A stretch of DNA of 64,000 nucleotides, taken from assembly GCA_947626415.1 (NCBI GenBank), contig CANQSA010000004.1, positions 62,001 through 126,000 on the forward strand, in the 5' to 3' direction. This document shows, in pieces, positions 25,225 to 34,795 of the stretch. The translations under genes and the position numbers were made by a program. Positions within the stretch are counted from its first letter, which is position 1; every line of letters begins with the position of its first letter. The notes beneath the pieces are model-generated. The model ran no database searches and was not told the DNA's origin. It worked only from the letters and a program-made list of their open reading frames with translations. The stretch comes from an uncultured Lachnospiraceae bacterium. Its GTDB lineage: Bacteria > Bacillota > Clostridia > Lachnospirales > Lachnospiraceae.

Positions 25225-26643
25225 ATGCAGAAACACAAGATCAAAACTGTATTGCCGGGCTCAATCGCTGAAAGAATGGCACTGGAAACCGGAGATTTCC
25301 TGATTTTTGTAAACGGCAGGGAGATTGAAGACGCACTGGACTATCGCTATCAGATCAATGAAGAAATTCTGACGATCACAGTGGAAAAGGCAGACGGAAG
25401 CGTACGGGAAATACAGATTGAAAAAGAATATGATGAAGATCTGGGAATTGAATTTGAAACGGATCTGATGGATGACTACCGTTCCTGTCATAACAAATGT
25501 ATTTTCTGCTTTATTGATCAGATGCCGCCCGGAATGCGGGAGACCCTGTATTTTAAAGATGACGATTCCCGTCTCTCTTTTCTGCAGGGCAATTATATTA
25601 CCCTGACGAATATGAAGGAAAAGGATATTGACAGGATCATCAGCCAGCGCATGTCTCCCATCAATATTTCCATCCAGTCTATGAATCCCGGACTGCGCTG
25701 CCGGATGTTAAATAACCGTTTCGCAGGGGACGTACTGGCCTATCTGCCCCGTTTAAAAGAAGCCGGCATTGTGATGAACGGACAGATCGTACTCTGTAAA
25801 GGCGTCAATGACGGGGAAGAACTGGAGTATTCCATCCGGGAACTGGCAAAACTTATGCCGGAAATGCAGAGCGTATCCGTGGTACCGGCGGGGCTGACCA
25901 AATACCGGGAGGGCTTGTATCCACTGGAACCGTTTACGAAAGCGGAAGCAGCGGCCGTGATCGATGTAATCGAACGCTGGCAGAAAAAACTGTATGCCGA
26001 ATATGGGATGCATATGATCCATGCCAGCGACGAGTGGTATATTCTGGCCGAACGGGATTTCCCGGAGGAAGGACGCTATGACGGCTATCCGCAGCTGGAA
26101 AACGGCGTCGGCATGATGCGGCTTATGAAAACCGAATTTGAAGAAGGCTTTCAGGAAATTTTTCAGCCGCACAGGAAACTGCATTTTTTTCATAAAAAAG
26201 CGGAAAAACGGAGAAAAAACAAGCCGTCTGTACTTTCGGTCGCAACCGGAGAGCTGGCCTATGGCATGATGCGGGATTTCGCAGATCGGCTGATGGCGCA
26301 GTGCCCCTGGCTTACCATCCATGTTTACCGGATCGTCAATCAATTCTTCGGACCTGCGATCACCGTATCCGGTCTGATCACGGGACAGGATCTGATAGAG
26401 CAGCTTGCCGGAGCAGAACTGGGAGAACGGCTTTTGCTGCCGTCCAATATGATCCGGGCCGGGGAACGGGTTTTTTTGGATGATGTGACTGTCGATGAAC
26501 TGGAAAATACTTTACAGACCAAAGTAAATATTGTAAAATCAAACGGGAAAGCATTTATTTTAACTGTATTAGGCGAAGAATCCTGTCCGGACGGCGGGCA
26601 GGACGGATTTGTTTATATAAAAGCCTATCCGTCAAGGAGGTAA
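25225..26643 (+). CDS. PDZ-radical SAM-DUF512 protein
   Basis: A 472-residue protein of three parts: an N-terminal PDZ-like domain (about 1-75, [22 protein letters not shown]), a radical SAM-like segment with cysteines in CHNKCIFCF (C-x3-C-x2-C) at about 87-95, and a DUF512 domain filling the C-terminal half, with [11 protein letters not shown] and [19 protein letters not shown]. The family is conserved in Clostridia beside der, but its reaction is unknown. TAGGAG precedes ATG 25225; GTG 25219 overlaps that site. der starts three bases after the stop. Confidence 0.88.
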   Translation: MQKHKIKTVLPGSIAERMALETGDFLIFVNGREIEDALDYRYQINEEILTITVEKADGSVREIQIEKEYDEDLGIEFETDLMDDYRSCHNKCIFCFIDQMPPGMRETLYFKDDDSRLSFLQGNYITLTNMKEKDIDRIISQRMSPINISIQSMNPGLRCRMLNNRFAGDVLAYLPRLKEAGIVMNGQIVLCKGVNDGEELEYSIRELAKLMPEMQSVSVVPAGLTKYREGLYPLEPFTKAEAAAVIDVIERWQKKLYAEYGMHMIHASDEWYILAERDFPEEGRYDGYPQLENGVGMMRLMKTEFEEGFQEIFQPHRKLHFFHKKAEKRRKNKPSVLSVATGELAYGMMRDFADRLMAQCPWLTIHVYRIVNQFFGPAITVSGLITGQDLIEQLAGAELGERLLLPSNMIRAGERVFLDDVTVDELENTLQTKVNIVKSNGKAFILTVLGEESCPDGGQDGFVYIKAYPSRR

Positions 26644-26645
26644 AT

Positions 26646-27974
26646 ATGAGTAAACCGATCGTTGCCATTGTGGGAAGACCGAATGTGGGGAAATCCACTC
26701 TCTTTAACGCACTGGCAGGTGAAAAGATTTCGATTGTAAAAGATACGCCGGGCGTAACCAGAGACCGGATCTATGCGGATGTGACATGGTTAGACAAGCT
26801 GTTTACTCTGGTAGATACCGGTGGGATCGAGCCGGACAGCAAGGATATCATCTTATCCCAGATGCGGGAACAGGCGCAGATCGCTATCGATACCGCGGAT
26901 GTGATCCTCTTTCTGACGGACGTCCGGCAGGGACTACAGGATACGGACTTTAAGGTGGCGGATATGCTGCGGAAAAGCCGGAAGCCGGTGGTGCTGGTAG
27001 TCAATAAAGTGGATAATCATATCAACATGATGCCGGATGTCTATGAGTTCTATAATCTGGGAATTGGGGATCCGTTTCCGGTTTCCGCCGCGAACCGGAC
27101 CGGGATCGGAGATATGCTGGATGAAGTGATGAAATATTTCCCCGAAGGGCAGAGCGAGGAAGAAGAGGACGACCGTCCCCGGATTGCCATTGTGGGAAAA
27201 CCCAATGTGGGCAAATCTTCCATTATCAATAAACTGCTGGGCGCGGAACGAGTGATCGTTTCGGATATCGCCGGAACCACACGGGACGCCATTGATACGG
27301 AGATCGTACACAACGGGCAGCCATATGTGTTTATCGATACTGCGGGGCTCAGACGGAAGTCTAAGATCAAAGAGGAGATCGAACGGTACAGCATCATCCG
27401 TACCGTATCGGCAGTGGAACGGGCCAATGTAGTCGTTCTGGTCATCGATGCGAAAGAGGGCGTAACCGAACAGGACGCCAAAATCGCCGGGATTGCTCAC
27501 GAACGCGGCAAGGGCATGATTGTGGCGGTCAATAAATGGGATGCCATTGAAAAGACCGACAAGACCATTTATGAATACCGGAATCAGCTGATGGAAAAAC
27601 TCTCCTATATGCCCTATGCGGAATATATATTTATCTCCGCGCTGACCGGACAGCGGCTGGAAAAGCTGTTTGATCTGATCGACGTCGTGATCCAGTACCA
27701 CAATATGCGGGTAGGAACCGGCGTGTTGAATGAGATCATGGCAGACGCGGTGGCAATGCAGCAGCCGCCCACGGACAAGGGAAAGCGCCTGCGGCTGTAT
27801 TACATTACCCAGGTAGCGGTAAAACCGCCCACATTCGTGATCTTTGTCAATGATAAGGAACTGATGCATTTTTCGTATACCAGATACATTGAGAATAAAA
27901 TTCGGGAGGCGTTTGGATTTAAGGGAACGCCCCTTCGGTTCATCATTCGGGAGCGAAAGGAGAAAGAATCATGA
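26646..27974 (+). CDS. der: Ribosome-associated GTPase Der (EngA)
   Basis: Double-GTPase protein essential for 50S assembly. G1 motifs [12 protein letters not shown] (about 9) and [12 protein letters not shown] (about 185) mark the two G domains, each with DTGG/DTAG and NKxD motifs. A KH-like domain occupies about 350-442. An acidic linker ([12 protein letters not shown]) separates the G domains. The length of 442 residues is standard. AAGGAGG lies just upstream, overlapping the end of the DUF512 gene. plsY overlaps the 3' end by four bases. Confidence 0.98.
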   Translation: MSKPIVAIVGRPNVGKSTLFNALAGEKISIVKDTPGVTRDRIYADVTWLDKLFTLVDTGGIEPDSKDIILSQMREQAQIAIDTADVILFLTDVRQGLQDTDFKVADMLRKSRKPVVLVVNKVDNHINMMPDVYEFYNLGIGDPFPVSAANRTGIGDMLDEVMKYFPEGQSEEEEDDRPRIAIVGKPNVGKSSIINKLLGAERVIVSDIAGTTRDAIDTEIVHNGQPYVFIDTAGLRRKSKIKEEIERYSIIRTVSAVERANVVVLVIDAKEGVTEQDAKIAGIAHERGKGMIVAVNKWDAIEKTDKTIYEYRNQLMEKLSYMPYAEYIFISALTGQRLEKLFDLIDVVIQYHNMRVGTGVLNEIMADAVAMQQPPTDKGKRLRLYYITQVAVKPPTFVIFVNDKELMHFSYTRYIENKIREAFGFKGTPLRFIIRERKEKES

Positions 27975-28624
27975 CGGAACGGATTATTTGTCTGATCATC
28001 GGTTATTGCTGCGGCCTGATCCAGACCGGCTATATTTACGGGAAACTGCACCATGTAGACGTGCGGAATTTCGGAAGCGGAAACGCCGGAACCACCAATA
28101 CAATGCGGGTACTGGGGAAAAAAGCCGGTATCATTACATACCTGGGGGACGCCCTGAAGGCGGTGCTTGCAGGTGTGATCACTACGCTGATCTATTCCGG
28201 AAGCAAAGAGACGATCATGTTTGTGCTGCTTCTATATACCGGACTGGGCGTTGTCCTGGGTCACAATTTTCCGTTTTATATGGGCTTTAAAGGCGGAAAA
28301 GGCATTGCGGCGTCCTCCGGCGTGATTCTGGCGCTGTTTGAGTGGAAACTGATCCTGCCCGCGCTGATTACGTTTATTCTGGTCACTGTGATTTCCAAAT
28401 ATGTTTCTATGGGTTCGCTGTGTATGATGGCCGGATTCTTCCTGGAACTGGTACTGTTCGGACAGCTGGGCTGGATCTCCGCCCTGCATCCGGAAGAGCG
28501 GATCGAAGCCTATATCCTCGGTTTTATCCTGACGGTAATGGCGTTTGTACGGCACCATGCGAATATCCGGCGTCTGCTAAGCGGAACGGAACGGAAGATC
28601 GGACAGAAAAAGGAGGCAGTCTGA
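27971..28624 (+). CDS. plsY: Acyl-phosphate glycerol-3-phosphate acyltransferase PlsY
   Basis: Membrane enzyme adding an acyl group from acyl-phosphate (made by PlsX) to glycerol 3-phosphate. Motif 1 ([16 protein letters not shown]), motif 2 ([17 protein letters not shown]) and further loops with H/E residues fit the family, with about five to six membrane helices. The next gene, gpsA, supplies the substrate and overlaps as TGATG, so both steps are coupled. Confidence 0.96.
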   Translation: MTERIICLIIGYCCGLIQTGYIYGKLHHVDVRNFGSGNAGTTNTMRVLGKKAGIITYLGDALKAVLAGVITTLIYSGSKETIMFVLLLYTGLGVVLGHNFPFYMGFKGGKGIAASSGVILALFEWKLILPALITFILVTVISKYVSMGSLCMMAGFFLELVLFGQLGWISALHPEERIEAYILGFILTVMAFVRHHANIRRLLSGTERKIGQKKEAV

Positions 28625-29637
28625 TGGCGAATATAACCATTTTAGGCGGCGGCGGCTGGGGCGTGGCATTGTCCTGCGTATTATCGGATAATCAGCACAA
28701 CGTGACGATCTGGTCGTTTCTGCAGTCCGAAGCAGACGTGCTGCGGACTACAAGAGAAAATCCTCGCAGCCTGCCCGGCGTATTGATCGGGGATTCCGTC
28801 CGGGTTACGACGGATTTGGAACAGGCAGTGACAGAGGCAGAGGTGATCGTGATGGCGACAGCTTCTTCCTATGTCCGGAAAACAGCGCGCAGCATTGCGG
28901 AATATGTACAGCCCGGACAGCTGATCGTCAATGTGGCAAAAGGGATCGAGGAGGAGACGCTGAAGACAATGACAGAGGTCATTTCCGATGAGCTGCCTTC
29001 TGTCAATCCGGCAGTCCTGTCCGGACCCAGCCATGCGGAGGAAGTAGGAAAACGAATGCCTACCTGTGTAGTTGTGGGTGCGGCCGACAAGGAGACCGCC
29101 GAATATATCCAGGAATTATTCGCGAATCCCGTATTCCGGGTATATACCAGCCCGGACGTTCTGGGCATTGAATTGGGAGGTTCTTTAAAAAATGTGATCG
29201 CTCTGGCCGCAGGCATCGCGGATGGGCTTGGGTTTGGAGATAATACCAAGGCGGCGCTGATCACCCGGGGAATTCAGGAGATCAGCAGACTGGGCAGCGT
29301 TATGGGCGCCAATATCTGGACGTTTGCGGGATTGTCCGGAATCGGGGATCTGATCGTAACCTGTGCCAGTATGCATTCCAGAAACCGCCGCGCCGGTATC
29401 CTGATCGGACAGGGAAAGACGATGGAAGAAGCGATGGAGGAAGTCCAGATGGTAGTGGAAGGCGTATTTTCCGCAAAAGCTGCCCGGAAACTCGCTCAAA
29501 AATACGGGGTAGATATGCCGATCATTGAACAGGTAAACGCCGTATTGTTCCAAAATGCCCGCGCAAAGGACGCCATTGGCAATCTGATGCTTCGGATGAA
29601 AACTTCTGAGAATACGGAGATGCTCTGGAACACATAG
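28624..29637 (+). CDS. gpsA: Glycerol-3-phosphate dehydrogenase [NAD(P)+]
   Basis: Reduces dihydroxyacetone phosphate to glycerol 3-phosphate for phospholipids. The N-terminal Rossmann motif ILGGGGWGVALS is at about 5-15. Catalytic and substrate residues lie in AKGIEEETLKTM, LSGPSHAEEV and LGGSLKNVIALAAGIADGLG (lysine). At 337 residues the length is normal. AGGAGG lies eight bases before ATG 28624; a longer frame back into plsY is not used. cls follows after about 30 bases. Confidence 0.97.
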   Translation: MANITILGGGGWGVALSCVLSDNQHNVTIWSFLQSEADVLRTTRENPRSLPGVLIGDSVRVTTDLEQAVTEAEVIVMATASSYVRKTARSIAEYVQPGQLIVNVAKGIEEETLKTMTEVISDELPSVNPAVLSGPSHAEEVGKRMPTCVVVGAADKETAEYIQELFANPVFRVYTSPDVLGIELGGSLKNVIALAAGIADGLGFGDNTKAALITRGIQEISRLGSVMGANIWTFAGLSGIGDLIVTCASMHSRNRRAGILIGQGKTMEEAMEEVQMVVEGVFSAKAARKLAQKYGVDMPIIEQVNAVLFQNARAKDAIGNLMLRMKTSENTEMLWNT

Positions 29638-29666
29638 GAAATTGCCGGATATGAATGGAGAAGGAT

Positions 29667-31280
29667 ATGCAGGATAATCTGAAAAACAATGTAAGTCATG
29701 TAAAAGCAAAAGTAACCAGTACGGTAGAAAAGGGAGTCAAAAAAGGGAAAAAGGGATTTTTCTCCATTGTCTTCAGCCGTTTTGGGATTGTGCTGTTAAT
29801 GCTCGCCGTTCAGGCGTTTCTCCTGGTAGCGTTTATCCTCTGGCTGAGCGCGTATTTTGTATATCTCTATTTTGCTTTTGTTTTTCTCAGTATCTTATTA
29901 GTCATTCATATCCTGAATAAATACGATAATCCCATGTATATGCTGGCGTGGATCATTCCGATCCTATCGCTGCCGGTATTCGGCGCGATCTTTTATATTT
30001 TCGTACAGGCAAATCTGGGAAGCCGGCCGATCCAGAGGGGACTTGCCAGAACGATCCGGGAAACCGCGCCGCTGCTTCGGACGAAACAAGAAGTTTATGA
30101 CAGACTGGAATGGGCCGACCAGGATGTGGCCGGTCTGGCGCGCTATGTAGAAGAATACGGCGGCTATCCCATCGATATGAATACGGCCGTCACATACTTT
30201 CCGACCGGTATGGATAAATATGAGCGTCTGCTTGAAGAACTGCAAAAGGCGGAAACCTTTATTTTTATGGAATACTTCATTGTAGAAGAGGGGGAAATGT
30301 GGAATACCGTTCTCTCGATTCTGGAGGAAAAGGTGGCGCAGGGCGTAGAGGTCCGTTTTATGTATGACGGTTCCTGCGCGCTGATGAAGCTGCCTTACAA
30401 TTATCAGGCAAAGCTCAAGGCAAAGGGGATTCAGACAAAGGTCTTTTCCAAGGTTCATCCGGCAGTCTCCACCCGGCAGAACAGCCGGGATCACAGAAAG
30501 ATCGCGGTCATCGACGGGAGAGTCGCGTTTACCGGCGGCATCAATCTGGCCGATGAATATATCAACCGGGTAGAACGCTTCGGATACTGGAAAGATACGG
30601 CGGTAATGCTGGAAGGCGACGCGGTGCGCAGCTTTACCCTGATGTTTCTGCAGATGTGGAATATTTTTGAACATAAAAAAGACCGCTATGAATATTATCT
30701 GCGGCCTGCGGCGTCACGGCCTCAGCACGCGGACGGGTTTGTCATGGGTTACGGCGATTCTCCGTTTGATAATGAAACGGTGGGCGAACGGGTCTATCTG
30801 CAGATCATTCAGAACGCCAGACGGTATGTGCATATTATGACGCCCTATCTGGTGCTGGATTATGAGATGATGCAGACGCTGCAGTTCGCAGCAAAGCGGG
30901 GCGTGGAGGTCTCTATCATTCTGCCGCATATTCCGGATAAACGCTATACCTATCTGTTGGCCAAGACCTATTATAAAGATCTGATCCAGGCAGGAATCCA
31001 TATCTATGAATTCCTGCCGGGATTTGTTCACGCCAAAGTGTTTGTGGCAGACGACGATAAAGCGGTAGTCGGAACGATCAATCTGGATTTCCGGAGTCTG
31101 TATCTGCATTTTGAGTGTGCTGCCTACCTGTTCCAGTGTTCGGAGATTCCCAAAATCGAAGCGGATTTTCAGGATACCAGGACACAGTGTCAGGAAATCA
31201 CACTGGAAGACTGCGCCCGGCAGAAATGGATCTCCCGGTTCGCGGGCAAATGTCTGCGGCTGCTGGCACCGTTGATGTAA
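29667..31280 (+). CDS. cls: Cardiolipin synthase (phospholipase D family)
   Basis: A 537-residue membrane enzyme condensing phosphatidylglycerol to cardiolipin. Two N-terminal helices (about 35-58 and 62-80), plus one near 90-110, precede two HKD motifs: H-x-K-x4-D in DHRKIAVIDGRVAFTGGIN near 275 and in VHAKVFVADDDKAVVGTINLD near 455. The N-terminal 25 residues are lysine-rich and cytoplasmic. ATG 29667 follows GGAGAAGG, so I prefer it to ATG 29655. Its place after plsY and gpsA groups phospholipid synthesis. Confidence 0.93.
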   Translation: MQDNLKNNVSHVKAKVTSTVEKGVKKGKKGFFSIVFSRFGIVLLMLAVQAFLLVAFILWLSAYFVYLYFAFVFLSILLVIHILNKYDNPMYMLAWIIPILSLPVFGAIFYIFVQANLGSRPIQRGLARTIRETAPLLRTKQEVYDRLEWADQDVAGLARYVEEYGGYPIDMNTAVTYFPTGMDKYERLLEELQKAETFIFMEYFIVEEGEMWNTVLSILEEKVAQGVEVRFMYDGSCALMKLPYNYQAKLKAKGIQTKVFSKVHPAVSTRQNSRDHRKIAVIDGRVAFTGGINLADEYINRVERFGYWKDTAVMLEGDAVRSFTLMFLQMWNIFEHKKDRYEYYLRPAASRPQHADGFVMGYGDSPFDNETVGERVYLQIIQNARRYVHIMTPYLVLDYEMMQTLQFAAKRGVEVSIILPHIPDKRYTYLLAKTYYKDLIQAGIHIYEFLPGFVHAKVFVADDDKAVVGTINLDFRSLYLHFECAAYLFQCSEIPKIEADFQDTRTQCQEITLEDCARQKWISRFAGKCLRLLAPLM

Positions 31281-31311
31281 CGTGTTAAGCAATAAAAAAA
31301 TAAACCGAAAC

Positions 31312-31338
31312 ATATTTCTTTTGCCCCTTGCATATGAT
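31312..31338 (+). promoter_or_regulatory. Probable sigma-E promoter of spoIVA
   Basis: ATATT (31312-31316), 14 bases, then CATATGAT (31331-31338) fits the sigma-E pattern ATATT-N13-15-CATACAnT. spoIVA is a known sigma-E gene in B. subtilis. A partial inverted repeat, CCCCTTGCATATG with CATATGGAAGGGG, overlaps the -10 and the ribosome site. Confidence 0.65.
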
Positions 31339-31367
31339 GTAGCAGTACATATGGAAGGGGTAAAATT

Positions 31368-32849
31368 ATGGAATCGAAAAACCAATTCTACGTATATCAG
31401 GATATGAAAGCCCGGACAAACGGAGAGATCTATATCGGCGTAGTTGGCCCGGTGCGCACCGGAAAATCCACCTTTATCAAACGGTTTATGGATATGCTGG
31501 TGCTGCCGAATATGACGGACGAACCGGCAAAGGAACGTACCCGGGATGAAATGCCGCAGTCTGCCGCCGGGAAAACCATTATGACGACAGAACCGAAATT
31601 TATTCCAAAAGACGCCGCCGCCATCCGACTGGCAAAGGATATGGAGGTATCCGTCCGGCTCATTGACTGTGTGGGATATATGGTGGACGGGGCTGCCGGG
31701 CATGAAGAAAACGGAGAGGAACGCATGGTAAAAACCCCGTGGTTTGACTATGAGATTCCCTTTACCAAAGCGGCTGAGATCGGTACCAGAAAAGTAATCA
31801 CGGAGCATGCCACCATTGGGATCGTGGTTACTACGGATGCTTCTTTCGGGGAAATTCCCAGGGAAGGATACATAAAAGCGGAAGAACAGACGATCAATGA
31901 ATTGAAACAGCTTGGAAAACCGTTTGCCATCGTATTGAATTCAGCAAAGCCTTACGCGCAGGAAACCGGACAGCTCGCGCAGGCGCTGCAGAATCAGTAT
32001 GGCGTCAGTGTCTGCGCAGTCAACTGTGAACAGCTGAAAAAAGAGGATATTACCGAGATCATGCGGATGGTACTGTCGGAATTTCCGGTTTCCAGAGTGG
32101 AATTCCATACCCCGAAGTGGATGGAAATGCTGCCGGTCACACATCCGATGAAAGCCGAAGCATTGGATATGGCACGGAAAACCATGGAAACCTGCACCAG
32201 AATGAAAGATGTGCAGATTCTTCCATGCGCGGAAAACGCCTATATTCACGAAATGGATATCAAAGAAAAAAATCTTTCAGACGGCGTGGTAAAAATAAGT
32301 TTTCATATCAAGGATAAGTATTATTATCAGATTTTAAGTGAGATTACCGGGCTGCCCATCAATGGGGAATATCAGCTGATCCAGATGATCAAAGATATGG
32401 CAGCCACCCGAAATACCTATTCTAAAGTAGAACAGGCAATGGAAGCGGTAAAGACTAAAGGATATGGGATCGTGACGCCGCCGCAGAAGGAAATTACACT
32501 GGAAGAACCGGAAATGATCAAAAGCGGAAATAAATTCGGCATTAAGATCAAGGCGATCGCGCCGTCCATTCATTTGATCCAGACCGATATCATGACGGAG
32601 ATCGCGCCGATTGTCGGAACGGAGGAACAGGCGGAGGATATGATCACCTTTATTAAAAATAATGCGCAGGAAAGTGAAACCGGAATCTGGGATACCAATA
32701 TTTTCGGAAAGTCGATTTCCCAGATTGTGGAAGAAGGCATTCAGACTAAAGTGACCCGGCTGTCGGAAGCAACACAGTCTAAGATGAAGGACACTCTGCA
32801 GAAGATTACCAACGAAAGCAGCCGCGGAGTGATCTGTATTATTTTATAA
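31368..32849 (+). CDS. spoIVA: Stage IV sporulation protein A
   Basis: ATPase of the spore coat basement layer that polymerises around the forespore. Walker A GPVRTGKST is at 27-35 within the conserved N-terminus IYIGVVGPVRTGKSTFIKRF. The middle domain and the conserved C-terminal end GVICIIL, which targets SpoVM, are present. At 493 residues it matches B. subtilis (492). AAGGGG precedes the start, with a sigma-E-like promoter upstream. A strong terminator follows, so it is monocistronic. It shows the organism belongs to a spore-forming lineage. Confidence 0.98.
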   Translation: MESKNQFYVYQDMKARTNGEIYIGVVGPVRTGKSTFIKRFMDMLVLPNMTDEPAKERTRDEMPQSAAGKTIMTTEPKFIPKDAAAIRLAKDMEVSVRLIDCVGYMVDGAAGHEENGEERMVKTPWFDYEIPFTKAAEIGTRKVITEHATIGIVVTTDASFGEIPREGYIKAEEQTINELKQLGKPFAIVLNSAKPYAQETGQLAQALQNQYGVSVCAVNCEQLKKEDITEIMRMVLSEFPVSRVEFHTPKWMEMLPVTHPMKAEALDMARKTMETCTRMKDVQILPCAENAYIHEMDIKEKNLSDGVVKISFHIKDKYYYQILSEITGLPINGEYQLIQMIKDMAATRNTYSKVEQAMEAVKTKGYGIVTPPQKEITLEEPEMIKSGNKFGIKIKAIAPSIHLIQTDIMTEIAPIVGTEEQAEDMITFIKNNAQESETGIWDTNIFGKSISQIVEEGIQTKVTRLSEATQSKMKDTLQKITNESSRGVICIIL

Positions 32850-32871
32850 CTATCTGTTGCTTGAATTTTTA

Positions 32872-32900
32872 CGGCGTAGCCTTGCGGCTATGCCGTTTTT
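32872..32900 (+). terminator. Rho-independent terminator after spoIVA
   Basis: CGGCGTAGCC (32872-32881) pairs with GGCTATGCCG (32886-32895) with one wobble around a four-base loop, followed by five T. Confidence 0.93.
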
Positions 32901-32942
32901 CTTCTGTGGAAAAGATCAGGGTCTTTCTGTACGATGGAATAC

Positions 32943-32971
32943 TTGACGGAATGGAGATTTTTATATATGAT
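32943..32971 (+). promoter_or_regulatory. Sigma-A promoter of the membrane MutS-like gene
   Basis: TTGACG (32943-32948), 17 bases, TATGAT (32966-32971). Each box differs from consensus by one base. The coding start is about 50 bases downstream of the -10 box. Confidence 0.7.
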
Positions 32972-33023
32972 ATTTTTCAAAGTTATTTCATTTAATTGAA
33001 AGAAAGATAAGAGGAATGGATCT

Positions 33024-34706
33024 ATGGAAGTTTGGGTTTGGCTGCTGATCGCTGCGGCGGTAGTTATTTTATTCGGCTGGCAGACGATTGTGGACCGGAG
33101 AAAACGGAATGCTGCGCTTCGGGAACATCTCGAACGCATGTGGGGCGGAATCCCCGAGCGAAAATATACAAGGGAAGAATTAGAACGGATCGCTTCTTAC
33201 AGTAATCTGAAAGAAAAGGACGGATTGGAAACAGAGATTGACGATATTACCTGGAATGACCTGGAAATGGACCGGATATTTGAACGGATCAATTATACGG
33301 AGTCTTCCGCGGGCGAAGAATACCTCTACAGGCTGCTTCGGTACCCGGTTTTAAAAGAGGAGGTGCTGCAGGAACGGGAAAGCATCATTGCCGCCTTGCT
33401 GCAGGATACCTCCGCGGCAAGGGAGACCGGAAGGCTTTTGATCGAACTGGGACGCGCGAAGAATATTTCTCTGTATCAGGTGATCGTAAACCTGCAGGAA
33501 TTAAAACAGCGCGGGAATCTCAGACACTGGTTCTCTTTTGCGGCGGCGATTGCGTCTCTTGTGCTGCTGATCGTTACGCCGCCGGTCGGGATCATGTGCC
33601 TGATCGCTGTAATATTGCTGAATGTTTTCAGCTACTTCGGCGAGAAAGCCAAGAACGATCCGTATCTGACCTGTTTTCGCTATCTGGTGAATCTGATCCG
33701 CACGGCAAAACTGATGGAACAGCTTGACTGTGCGGCTTTAAAGCCTTATACCGAACAGCTGCAAAGCCTTGCGGATCAGCTGAAACCGCTGGTCAGAGGG
33801 GTCGGATTTATCGAAGGCAATCGGATGAACGGCAGTATCGCGGAGGTAGTGATGGATTATGTCCGGATGTTTACCCACCTGGATCTGATCAAATTCAATC
33901 AGATGCTTTCGGTGGTGCAGGAACGGATGCCGCAGGTGCTTCAGCTTTATGAGTTGGTGGGCCTTTTGGACGCCATGCGTTCGGCCGCCGCTTACCGGCT
34001 TTCTCTGCCTGCGTACTGTACTCCCGTATTTCGGGAAGGGACAGGCATCGCCTTTACGGATATCTATCACCCCCTGCTTGCAGATCCGGTAACGAATTCC
34101 ATGCCGGATGAGACGGATGTGCTGCTGACCGGGTCCAATGCGTCCGGAAAGTCCACCTTCTTAAAAACGGTGGCACTGAATGCGATTTTCGCGCAAAGTA
34201 TTCATACCTGTCTGGCCGAACAGCTGGAAACCGGTTTTTATCATATTTATTCGTCAATGGCGCTGCGGGACAGTCTTGAGAATCAGGAAAGCTATTATAT
34301 TGTGGAAGTCCGTTCCTTAAAACGGATCCTGGATGCTGCCGCGCAGGGGAAAAAGGTACTTTGTTTTGTAGACGAGGTATTGCGGGGCACCAATACTGTG
34401 GAGCGGATCGCGGCGTCTTCCCATATCCTGAAGGTACTGGCAGAACAGAAAACGACCTGTTTCGCCGCAACCCATGATATTGAACTGACCAATATCCTGA
34501 ACCGGTATTACAGCAATTATCATTTTGAAGAAGAAGTAGACGCACATGAAGTCCGCTTTTCCTATCAGCTCTATGCAGGGCGCGCCACGTCCCGAAACGC
34601 GATCCGCCTGCTGGATATGCTGGGATATCAGGATTCCATTGTGACAGACGCGCAGGAAATGGCGGAGGCGTTCCTGACCACTGGCAGCTGGGACCCAATT
34701 CAGTGA
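33024..34706 (+). CDS. Membrane-anchored MutS-like ATPase
   Basis: A 560-residue protein with the MutS domain V ATPase: Walker A LLTGSNASGKSTFLKT near 370 and Walker B VLCFVDEVLRGTNTVER near 450, with the later ATHDIEL switch. It lacks the mismatch-recognition N-terminus. Instead it has one N-terminal helix (about 3-19) and a helical hairpin (about 165-205) that look membrane-embedded. The helical core between (about 215-330) resembles the MutS lever/clamp region. Such proteins occur widely in Firmicutes with unknown role and are distinct from mutS at 57276. Confidence 0.85.
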   Translation: MEVWVWLLIAAAVVILFGWQTIVDRRKRNAALREHLERMWGGIPERKYTREELERIASYSNLKEKDGLETEIDDITWNDLEMDRIFERINYTESSAGEEYLYRLLRYPVLKEEVLQERESIIAALLQDTSAARETGRLLIELGRAKNISLYQVIVNLQELKQRGNLRHWFSFAAAIASLVLLIVTPPVGIMCLIAVILLNVFSYFGEKAKNDPYLTCFRYLVNLIRTAKLMEQLDCAALKPYTEQLQSLADQLKPLVRGVGFIEGNRMNGSIAEVVMDYVRMFTHLDLIKFNQMLSVVQERMPQVLQLYELVGLLDAMRSAAAYRLSLPAYCTPVFREGTGIAFTDIYHPLLADPVTNSMPDETDVLLTGSNASGKSTFLKTVALNAIFAQSIHTCLAEQLETGFYHIYSSMALRDSLENQESYYIVEVRSLKRILDAAAQGKKVLCFVDEVLRGTNTVERIAASSHILKVLAEQKTTCFAATHDIELTNILNRYYSNYHFEEEVDAHEVRFSYQLYAGRATSRNAIRLLDMLGYQDSIVTDAQEMAEAFLTTGSWDPIQ

Positions 34707-34735
34707 AATTGTTCCAATGAATTTGGCAAGAAATA

Positions 34736-34764
34736 TTGAAAAAATGATGAAAATGTGATAAACT
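34736..34764 (+). promoter_or_regulatory. Probable sigma-A promoter of tyrS
   Basis: TTGAAA (34736-34741), 17 bases, TAAACT (34759-34764). The leader to the start codon is only about 25 bases, too short for a T-box riboswitch. Confidence 0.55.
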
Positions 34765-34795
34765 TTTCTGTTGTAGGATGAAGGAGGAAAATACA

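Noticed and set aside
26934-27869. Long antisense open frame across der
   Set aside because: It is the complement of strongly conserved GTPase coding sequence, has no family motif and no ribosome site.
28342-28623. Upstream extension of gpsA into plsY
   Set aside because: The Rossmann motif begins at residue 5 when ATG 28624 is used, and AGGAGG precedes that codon.
30714-31808. Antisense open frame bridging cls and spoIVA
   Set aside because: It crosses two conserved genes, the sigma-E-like promoter and the intergenic gap; no sign of a real protein.
34707-34795. T-box riboswitch before tyrS
   Set aside because: The predicted promoter leaves a leader of about 25 bases, far too short. The gap before alaS (15 bases) also excludes one.
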